DNA of 64,000 nucleotides, from NCBI GenBank assembly GCA_014155875.1, contig JACEFZ010016116.1:1-64000 (forward strand), in the 5' to 3' direction. Positions 57,136-64,000 of this stretch are shown in pieces. The stretch is from Cepaea nemoralis (taxonomy: Eukaryota > Mollusca > Gastropoda > Stylommatophora > Helicidae). Each line of letters begins with the position of its first letter. The first letter of the stretch is position 1. Both the position numbers and the translations under genes were made by a program. The notes under the pieces were generated by a model. That model had not been told where the DNA came from and searched no databases. It was given only the letters and a program-made list of their open reading frames with translations.

Positions 57136-57289
57136 CTGATCCAGCATACCAGGGACTAAAATCTATGGAGAGTCGCCCATGCCAATTCACGAGGCACATA
57201 AAGATGATGGAGATGATGATGGAAGATGATGATGGAAGATGGTGAAAACATTCTAGTTGAAACAAAATGTAGAATAGTGTTTAGCAGAA
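57136..57289. other. Short intron stretch
   Basis: GATGATGGA low complexity at 57203-57242, otherwise nothing. Confidence 0.3.
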
Positions 57290-57535
57290 GGACACATCAA
57301 GTAATGACAGACATGTGACATGTCAAGTAATGACAGACAAGTGACATGTCAAGTAATGACAGACAAGTGACATGTCAAGTAATGACAGACATGTGACATG
57401 TCAAATAATGACAGACAAGTGACATGTCAAGTAAAGACAGACAAATGACATGTCAAATAATGACAGACAAGTGACATGTCAAATAATGACAGACAAATGA
57501 CATGTCAAGTAATGACAGACAAGTGACATGAAACC
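57290..57535 (+). repeat. 26-bp minisatellite, ~9 copies
   Basis: Units of GACATGTCAAGTAATGACAG plus ACAAGT. Unrelated to the 26-bp array at 6456-10205 despite the same length. Confidence 0.95.
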
Positions 57536-57599
57536 TAGAAGCATGAATGTCAGTTCACAATTCTAATAGAAAAACTGACACATATATTGTCTGTTTAGG

Positions 57600-57865
57600 T
57601 GGTTCTACATTTTTTTCTCCAAGTTTGAAGAGTTATCTCCTGCATATTCTAAATTTGTGTAATGTTTGAAGAGCTATATCCTGTATATTCTAAATTTGTG
57701 TAATGTTTGAAGAGCTATCTTCCGTATATTCTAAATTTGTGTAATATGTTTGAAGAGCTATCTTCTGTATATTCTAAATTTGTGTAATATGTTTGAAGAG
57801 CTATCTCCTGTATTTTCTAGATTTTGTGTTCCAAGTTTAAAGAGCTATCTACTGTATATTCCTTA
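57600..57865 (+). repeat. ~43-bp minisatellite, 5-6 copies
   Basis: Units share GTTTGAAGAGCTATCTYCTG and TATATTCTAAATTTGTGTAA. Confidence 0.92.
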
Positions 57866-57989
57866 GAAACAATCACACAGAGATGAGGCAAATATCACTA
57901 TCTTTGTTATATAACTGATATTTAAATTTTAAAATTGATCAGTACTCATGTGTTAACTACTGTGTGCAACTACTGAATGTAAATTTGCC

Positions 57990-58065
57990 AAAAAATCACA
58001 AACAGCCCAATAAATACTGGGGTTGACTGCAACATCCTGTAAAGGATATGCAACTAACTTTATAA
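57990..58065 (+). mobile_element. SINE family C 3' fragment
   Basis: Contains GGTTGACTGCAACATCCTGT and AAAGGATATGCAACTAAC, as in the family C tail and the fragment at 47985. Confidence 0.5.
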
Positions 58066-58138
58066 CTGATACTCAAATCTTACAAATGGTCAGTATTTGC
58101 ATGTCAGCTATGTGATATAATTTGTATTGAAATCTTAC

Positions 58139-58276
58139 AGTTGATCAGTAGTTGTGTGTCAGCAACGGCTTTATCCGAATGTTTGTCTGACTCTGCTTGG
58201 CAAGAGTAGTTGCCCATGTCTCGTATCTGCAATGCCGTATTTTGACGAGACTGTGATGGCTTCTCTCTCGCTGAAC
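58139..58276 (-). CDS. Receptor exon 4: second half of Ig domain (138 bp)
   Basis: Acceptor TTTCCATCTTCAG and donor AACT/gtaagat on the minus strand; phase 1 at both ends. Encodes SAREKPSQSRQNTALQIRDM and GNYSCQAESDKHSDKAVADT. The Y-S-C is the F-strand cysteine pairing with exon 3, and NYS is a sequon. The Ser/Lys-rich start is longer than usual between E and F strands. Confidence 0.88.
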
Positions 58277-58444
58277 CTGAAGATGGAAACATGGAACCAA
58301 TCTGGCTGTTACAAATTGTATTAATAGTTGAATGAAGGACATCCAAAATTGCCTGGGAGGTAATTTGTAATATAATAAATACAAGTGGTTTGAAACTGCT
58401 TAAAAACACTGCAGCAATAACTTTTCAGACTTGACATTTCTTGA
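58277..58444. other. Intron 3-4 sequence
   Basis: Short spacer up to the SINE B copy. Nothing recognised. Confidence 0.3.
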
Positions 58445-58690
58445 GCTTAAAAAGTCGCTTAAAAGTCAACAGGGTTGACTTCATTGCACCCGGTTTGATC
58501 CCATATGGCTTGGTCTCTTTCCGCAGCTTAGAAAGCGTCGCACCAAGCACGAACTCCGTAGCTCTAGCGACGACCCACAGGAGTCTCTGAAAAATTTAAC
58601 TCGTGAACCGAAGGGCGCGGCCCAGAATCGAACCCATAACCTTCGGAGCCCGAGTCAAATGGCTTGACCACTTCAGCATAGAGACTCCAG
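58445..58690 (-). mobile_element. tRNA-derived SINE, family B, copy 2
   Basis: Minus-strand head GAAGTGGTCAAGCCATTTGA and B box GGGTTCGATTCTGGGCC; body as in 16083-16312. The A box here reads ATGCTGAAGTGGTCAAG, slightly decayed. Confidence 0.85.
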
Positions 58691-58739
58691 AGATTGCTTT
58701 TATCTTGCTTTTATCCCCATGTTAGATTTCTCTTACACT

Positions 58740-58825
58740 TCTTACTTATCAGCTTCCTCCTTCTCACTCATCTACTTCTCACTCATCTACTTCTCACTCA
58801 TCTACTTCTCACTCATCCTCTTCTT
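58740..58825 (+). repeat. 15-bp repeat CTTCTCACTCATCTA
   Basis: Four copies; low-complexity pyrimidine-rich stretch. Confidence 0.85.
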
Positions 58826-59079
58826 CCTGGGCCCATAAATATGAAGACATATGTTCTGTGTGTTCTCCCAGCACTGGCAAACTACTAGAGAATTCTTGTC
58901 TGGACTGCTTTTTCACATATTCAATTTTGTACTGGTTGTTGATATTTTCCTAGCCTGCAACAATATTTTGTATGATAAGATATAGGTAATAACATCTAGT
59001 CATTTTACTTCTACACTTTACAATTTATACTGTTTACACAATTTACACCTTACACTGTTCCAGGCATACATTCTTCTGC

Positions 59080-59255
59080 TTCTTCAGTTCTCTGGTCTTA
59101 GGGCAGACACTGGTATCCAAACCTCTTCAGTTCTCTGGTCTTAGGGCAGACACTGGTATCCAAACCTCTTCAGTTCTCTGGTCTTAGGGCAGACACTGGT
59201 ATCCAAACCTCTTCAGTTCTCTGGTCTTAGGGCAGACACTGGTATCCAAACCTGA
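59080..59255 (+). repeat. 44-bp tandem repeat, 4 copies
   Basis: Identical units of CTTCAGTTCTCTGGTCTTAG, GGCAGACACTGGTATCCAAA and CCT (starts 59080, 59124, 59168, 59212). The identity indicates recent amplification. Confidence 0.95.
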
Positions 59256-59695
59256 ATCGTAGTCCTTATACGAGGTACTACTTCTAGCGCACTTGACTGA
59301 TTGTGGCATGTGGATTAGCTATCTGTATTACCAGTGTCCCTCACCAACAAGCGTACCCACTCTGACTACTGAGGTACTTGCAATTTATGTCGCCAAGTCA
59401 AGGATGAGTTTTAGTCCAACTGACCAGTGTAAGGGGTGGGGGGGGGGGGCGATCCTGTTACCTCGGCACCAGCACAATGACTATACACATTTCCCTGAGC
59501 TCATATTCTGTACAGTAACTGACTGTATATGTATCAGCACACTGGACGTAGAAGAGGAAGTGCTCTTGTCCACTCAGTAACACTGACCTTTGATATGTGA
59601 ATGAAGATGATGATGATATTGTGATTGTTTGTCGACCATCTGCTGCAACTATCCACATTTATCTTTCTCTGTCTTCCTTTTTCTCTCTTGCTGGC
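59256..59695. other. Intron 3-4 sequence, nothing recognised
   Basis: Includes a poly-G at 59439-59448. No exon. Confidence 0.35.
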
Positions 59696-59699
59696 ATTT

Positions 59700-60310
59700 T
59701 CCAGGAGATTCAGAACACATGTGCATCAAAGCATGGAGAGATGATAGCACCAGGATTGATATGTGGCACCAGAGAATGAAAGATGAAAGCTCAAGAGAAG
59801 CACTGAACACATCGCAGCAACAATACTATAAACTAGGTCATACAGACTTGCTGACTAGATGGACAGAGTTAATACTGTAGACAAGACACAGCTGGATAAA
59901 TTGAATACAGTGCAACATGAAGCAATGACATTCACACTCAGCTGCACAAATGACAATTCATGCCTGAACATGCAAGTCTTCCCTGGGTTACTGCGGATGA
60001 CCATCAGGCATAAAATTGCACCAGCCAGATTTCTTTGTTACATTCTGATCATATGTAAAAAAAGTAAGAAACAATTTGTACCGTGGTTGAGATTCAAGAG
60101 GAAGACCCAATCAGACATCACACATTTCTTGGGACTGGCAGAGTGGATAACCAACATTTTCTTCCCTTAGATAACTTTATTAGTATCATCTTTTGGGGCA
60201 AGAGAGAAGACACATTGACCAGCTCCTCATGGGAACAGTGAGTAGACAGACATATTATGAGATGGCTGTTGCCTTGGAGTCACGGGCAGACACAGGAGCG
60301 CCCAAAGTGC
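59700..60310 (+). mobile_element. LINE fragment (RT C-terminal region)
   Basis: The frame at 59880-60045 reads LDKLNTVQHEAMTFTLSCTN, then LRMTIRHKIAPARFL. This matches the thumb/connection segment (LxxxQNEAMRxxLGxTxDT...TRHKxAxAR) of RNase H-bearing LINEs, the same general type as 10505-11023 and 32472. Decayed; ends uncertain. Confidence 0.65.
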
Positions 60311-60406
60311 AGTCATATTGGTGATCTAACATAACATAATATAACATAACATACCAAACATATTAATATCATTAGTAACAGAATAACATGGGCAGACAAC
60401 CCCTAC

Positions 60407-60640
60407 CTTTAAACATGAGAGTGCTTTCAACTTTCACACTGTAGGTGTCAATATGTGTGGTTGTCATGACAATGGTAAACAGATCCATTTTCATGTTTAG
60501 TGACTGGGCCTCGCCTTCTTGGTACCATGTAACCCGTGGCTGTGGATATCCCCTAGCCACACAGGTCAGATTCAGGATGCTAGTGTCTGTGAGGTAAATG
60601 CTAATCTCTGCTTGCGGTTCTTTGATGATTGATGGAGGTT
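60407..60640 (-). CDS. Receptor exon 3: first half of Ig domain (234 bp)
   Basis: Acceptor TATCCCTAACAG and donor AAAG/gtaggggt on the minus strand; phase 1 at both ends. Encodes PPSIIKEPQAEISIYLTDTS, ILNLTCVARGYPQPRVTWYQ (B-strand Cys, C-strand Trp, NLT sequon) and TYSVKVESTLMFK. Its F-strand cysteine is in exon 4. Confidence 0.92.
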
Positions 60641-60924
60641 CTGTTAGGGATAGGCAATTATGAATTTATTGTTCAGAGGCTCTGTCATTGATGAAATGGA
60701 ATACATCACTGTAATATTTGTGTAAATGTGCCTACAGAAATAAACCTCGTTAGTGGTGGCTCGTGGCAGAGACATGGAAATAAAACTGTCATTTAAGAAA
60801 GAGGTTCCAACAAGGATATGCAGATACTAATTTGATTTAAATTGACAATACTGAAGGATCTGTCTATTTGGGATTCTTGTTACAGAGCCTATAGAAAACA
60901 ATCTAATCATTTGAGACTGTTGCA
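60641..60924. other. Intron 2-3 sequence
   Basis: Nothing recognised. Confidence 0.3.
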
Positions 60925-61090
60925 GGCTTAAGAATTAACTTGATCATTGCTGATTCTCAGAAAATTAACTTGATCATTGCAGATGCTCTTAGAATTAACT
61001 TGATCATCACAAATTCTCAGAGAATTAACTTGATCATTACAGATTCTCACAGAATTAACTTGATTATCACAGATTCTCACAGAAGAATGC
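60925..61090 (+). repeat. ~32-bp repeat AGAATTAACTTGATCATTGC
   Basis: Five units with CAGATTCTCAC-like linkers. Confidence 0.88.
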
Positions 61091-61149
61091 AGAAAACAAT
61101 ATGATTATTCACGCATACAAGGAAATGAAAGTGCTCATGTTGAGGCGGT

Positions 61150-62200
61150 CAAGCAGCCTGCTATGCACACTCCGAAGCTGATGGTCAAGTTTGCCTGCTA
61201 TGCACACTCCAAAGCTGATGGTCAAGTGACCTGTCATGCACACTCCAAAGCTGATGGTCAAGTGACCTGTCATGTACACTCCAAAGCTGATGGTCAAGTG
61301 ACCTGTCATGCACACTCCAAAGCTGATGGTCAAGTGACCTGTCATGCACACTCCAAAGCTGATGGTCAAGTGACCTGTCATGTACACTCCTGAAGCTGAT
61401 GGTCAAGTGACCTGTCATGCACACTCCGAAAGCTGATGGTCAAGTGACCTGTCATGACACTCCGAAAGCTGATGGTCAAGTGACCTGTCATGCACACTCC
61501 AAAGCTGATGGTCAAGTGACCTGTCATGCACACTCTAAAGCTGATGGTCAAGTGGACCTGTCATGTACACTCCAAAGCTGATGGTCAAGTGACCTGTCAT
61601 GCACACTCCAAAGCTGATGGTCAAGTGACCTGTCATGTACACTCCAAAGCTGATGGTCAAGTGACCTGTCATGCACACTCCAAAGCTGATGGTCAAGTGA
61701 CCTGTCATGCACACTCTGAAGCTGATGGTCAAGTGACCTGTCATGTACACTCCAAAGCTGATGGTCAAGTGGACCTGTCATGTACACTCCAAAGCTGATG
61801 GTCAAGTGACCTGTCATGCACACTCCAAAGCTGATGGTCAAGTGACCTGTCATGCACACTCCAAAGCTGATGGTCAAGTGACCTGTCATGCACACTCTGA
61901 AGCTGATGGTCAAGTGACCTGTCATGTACACTCCAAAGCTGATGGTCAAGTGACCTGTCATGCACACTCCAAAGCTGATGGTCAAGTGACCTGTCATGCA
62001 CACTCCAAAGCTGATGGTCAAGTGACCTGTCATGCACACTCCAAAGCTGATGGTCAAGTGACCTGTCATGTACACTCCAAAGCTGATGGTCAAGTGACCT
62101 GTCATGCACACTCCAAAGCTGATGGTCAAGTGACCTGTCATGCACACTCCAAAGGTGATGGTCAAGTGGTCTGTCATGCACACTCCAAAGGTGGTGGTTT
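61150..62200 (+). repeat. 36-bp minisatellite, ~29 copies
   Basis: Unit CAAAGCTGATGGTCAAGTGA plus CCTGTCATGCACACTC, with GTACAC/GCACAC variants and occasional 1-bp indels that switch the frame. In-frame 12-residue peptides (HSKADGQVTCHA) arise because 36 is a multiple of 3. Intronic, between exons 2 and 3. Confidence 0.96.
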
Positions 62201-62565
62201 AACTTTCAGGCTCCTACATTCGGTTCATGACAGCAAATTTTTTCTGCGATCCTGGTGGTTGCTGCTAGAGCTACAGAGTTTGTCGTCGTTGTTGTCTTTG
62301 TTGCCGCCACTGCTGCTGTCCCCTCCATCATCATCATCATCACCATTAGCAGCAGCAGCAGCAGCAGCACCACCACCATCATCATCATCATCCACTTTTC
62401 CGTCAAGAGTCGCAGGGAGGAATAGTTGGATGTTCCAGCGCCCAATATGAGCCACTGGATAGTGTCATTCCATGTGACTGAGTAATGTCTTTGATGTTGT
62501 CAATCCATTTTCTTCTCGGACGTCTCTCTGTCAGCAAATCCCAACCAAGAATATCACCATAGATC
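62201..62565 (-). mobile_element. LINE 3'-end remnant with (GAT)n-rich tail
   Basis: The minus-strand frame reads LLTERRPRRKWIDNIKDITQ then ALEHPTIPPCDS, the terminal basic segment of many LINE ORF2 proteins. It is followed by a GATGATGATG/GCTGCTGC low-complexity tail at 62325-62395. Confidence 0.65.
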
Positions 62566-62584
62566 CACACACGCACATATTGAC

Positions 62585-62840
62585 TTGCCACACACACACA
62601 CGTATACACACACTTTGTCATATACATGCACATACCCACATACTGATGTATCATATACATGAAACTTGCACATACAATGACTTACACACACAAGCACAAA
62701 CCCACACACTTACTTTTATACATGCACAAACCCATACCCTGACTTTCCACACATCTGCACACACCCACAGACTGACTTACCACACACATGCACACACCCA
62801 CACACTGATGACTTACCACACACGCACACACACCCACACA
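62585..62840 (+). repeat. CA-rich low complexity with ~37-bp periodicity
   Basis: ACACACATGCACACACCCAC-like words with CTGACTTACC between them, immediately downstream of exon 2 in gene orientation. Confidence 0.75.
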
Positions 62841-62849
62841 CAGACTTAC

Positions 62850-63020
62850 CATACACATGCACATCCACGACTGCTGAAGCCCCTGTCCCACGGACATTGG
62901 TCGGAGTACAGTTGTAGCGTCCATTGTCTGACAGACTGACCGATGCTATGGTCAGTGTCGGCCTGTTCTGTGTCAGAGGTCTGCCATCTTTAGTCCATCT
63001 GTACGCTGCCTCTGGGAAAC
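62850..63020 (-). CDS. Receptor exon 2: second half of Ig domain (171 bp)
   Basis: Acceptor TTTGGTTTGCCAG and donor TATG/gtaagt on the minus strand; phase 1 at both ends. Encodes FPEAAYRWTKDGRPLTQNRP, TLTIASVSLSDNGRYNCTPT and NVRGTGASAVVDVHVY. The Trp of strand C, the DNGRYNC F-strand motif and the G-strand V.V.VY are clear. NCT is a sequon. Confidence 0.95.
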
Positions 63021-63404
63021 CTGGCAAACCAAAATATATTAACATATTCACTCACTGAGTTGCCCAAAGTCATCCTTACTGTAACCTCCAGCCATGGTGC
63101 CTCTAAGCTGTGTTAGTATCCACAGGGAAATCATTTGTGCCCCTAGTACACATATTCAAACAATGTACTCAGCTAATCTAAACATAGAAGCCACACACAT
63201 TATGTAGCATGATTTATTGCCTGGTATATTTCACTGCATCTCATCAGGTGCCTATTGCATATGAAGTGAATAAATAAATAATACTTTAGCTGAAACAATT
63301 AAAACACAGTCTCGGGTACTATTCAAATGTGGAACATCTGTTATAAAAAGAGTTTGATTTTAAATTTTAAATTACTGTGGGGATAATACTGAAGTAATGA
63401 TTTA
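63021..63404. other. Intron 1-2 sequence
   Basis: AT-rich, nothing recognised. Confidence 0.35.
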
Positions 63405-63540
63405 ACAACTAGAGGTCTTAACCTTCTGGTGTGCTGATGGTGAGGTAGCGGGTTCAACCCCTACATCGGTCAGTTGAACTTAAATGTTGACCCCTTGTCC
63501 TTGACTTGGGGACGTAAATTACAATCACCTCAAAAGTTGA
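63405..63540 (+). mobile_element. tRNA-derived SINE, family E, copy 2 (partial)
   Basis: Shares CTGGTGTGCTGATGGTGAGG, the B box GCGGGTTCAACCCC and CTTGGGGACGTAAATTACAA with 4531-4725. The A-box end is missing or decayed. Confidence 0.7.
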
Positions 63541-63672
63541 GGTATGTGTGTATGTATGTGTGCACATGTGTATATGGGTGTGCAGATTGTATGTATGTGT
63601 GTATGTATGCATGTATGTAAATGTGTGTGTGTATGTCTGTGTACATGTGTGGGTGCATGTGTGTGTGTGTGT

Positions 63673-63711
<39 letters not shown>

Positions 63712-63718
63712 CTCTCTC
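63541..63718 (+). repeat. (TG)n-rich and (TC)n microsatellite
   Basis: TATG/TGTG-rich sequence, then (TG)n at 63657-63674 and (TC)n at 63674-63716. Confidence 0.9.
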
Positions 63719-63921
63719 CCTGCCTGTCTCATAACAATGAAAATAAATTGTTTATATTTGTTCTGTGTTTACAGCATTCATTTTAATCTGTCCATCCGTC
63801 TGTCTATATATTTGATATTGTCAATGTAAATATAACATTCATGATAATAACTGGTGTGCAAAAGATGAATGACTGAAAGGGCCGAATGTAAGATGGGCCT
63901 GCTTGTTCACTATACACACAC
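63719..63921. other. Intron 1-2 sequence next to exon 1
   Basis: Nothing recognised. Confidence 0.3.
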
Positions 63922-64000
63922 CTGTAGGGCTGGCAGTACAGGATATATCCAGCCGCTCTCCAATGTCCAGATCTGGCACAGGCCCGATTGAAGCTGCACC
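63922..64000 (-). CDS. First visible receptor exon: first half of Ig domain (cut by window edge)
   Basis: Donor ACAG/gtgtgtg on the minus strand, phase 1 out. Encodes GAASIGPVPDLDIGERLDIS followed by CTASPTG, the A-B strands of an Ig domain with the B-strand cysteine. Joined to exon 2 it completes the domain (C...W...Y.C). The exon continues beyond the right edge, where more N-terminal domains are expected. Confidence 0.88.

Larger units (their letters stand above)
4336..64000 (-). other. Gene span: Ig/FN3 transmembrane adhesion receptor (partial)
   Basis: Twelve exons on the minus strand join in one open frame. Every intron is phase 1 except the one between 51521 and 50479 (phase 0), and the last visible exon ends in phase 2. 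Ordered from the N-terminal side they give Ig, Ig, Ig, FN3, a cysteine-bearing membrane-proximal module, a transmembrane helix and a basic cytoplasmic segment, about 560 residues in all. The gene continues to the right (more N-terminal domains and the signal peptide) and probably to the left (rest of the tail). Cell-surface adhesion or recognition is the expected role of such architectures (echinoid, nephrin, related families). The exact ortholog cannot be fixed without a search. Predicted N-glycosylation sequons occur in most ectodomain exons. The 40-kb intron 10348-50367 separates the ectodomain from the transmembrane exon. Confidence 0.85.

Noticed and set aside
61526..62450. 235-codon frame with HSKADGQVTCHA repeats
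   Set aside because: 36-bp intronic minisatellite; the frame runs into a LINE tail low-complexity region.

Overview
This is eukaryotic, animal-like genomic DNA. Genes are split by long introns with GT/AG splice sites, and there is abundant non-LTR and LTR retrotransposon debris, tRNA-derived SINEs, microsatellites and at least fifteen unrelated minisatellites. The repeat style suggests a lophotrochozoan, most likely a mollusc, but that is inference; no species marker is visible.

The one host gene I can support lies on the minus strand and crosses almost the whole window, entering at the right edge (64000) and running left to about 4336. Twelve exons chain together with matching codon phase at every junction: 63922-64000 (cut by the edge), 62850-63020, 60407-60640, 58139-58276, 55178-55477, 53634-53819, 53068-53163, 51521-51675, 50368-50479, 10219-10347, 6344-6400 and 4336-4363. 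Together they encode about 560 residues of a type I membrane protein: three Ig domains, one FN3 domain, a cysteine-bearing membrane-proximal module of about 90 residues, one transmembrane helix and the start of a basic cytoplasmic tail. The architecture resembles echinoid/nephrin-type adhesion receptors. The N-terminus and the end of the tail lie outside the window or were not found.

Layout: 1-4100 holds a 5'-truncated LINE, a SINE and a LINE remnant. 4330-10350 holds the cytoplasmic and transmembrane exons, separated by introns that are largely tandem arrays; the 3.8-kb intron 6401-10218 is about 98% one 26-bp repeat. 10350-50367 is a 40-kb intron packed with minisatellites, SINEs, microsatellites, an RTE-like LINE (44025-45838) and a young 8.0-kb LTR retrotransposon (32733-40737). 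That element sits inside an older LINE fragment, and both insertions still show clean target-site duplications. 50368-64000 holds the ectodomain exons, separated by shorter introns with further arrays and LINE/SINE pieces.

The long open frames inside the arrays (up to about 700 codons) result from repeat units that lack stop codons and are not annotated as genes. I see no bacterial, CRISPR or operon-like system. The most interesting points are the minisatellite-filled intron that stays readable from the transmembrane exon, the symmetric exons around it, the scrambled but recent LTR element with an intact gag-protease frame, the dated nested insertions, and a GAA-tailed SINE family whose tail has grown to about 70 triplets in one copy.
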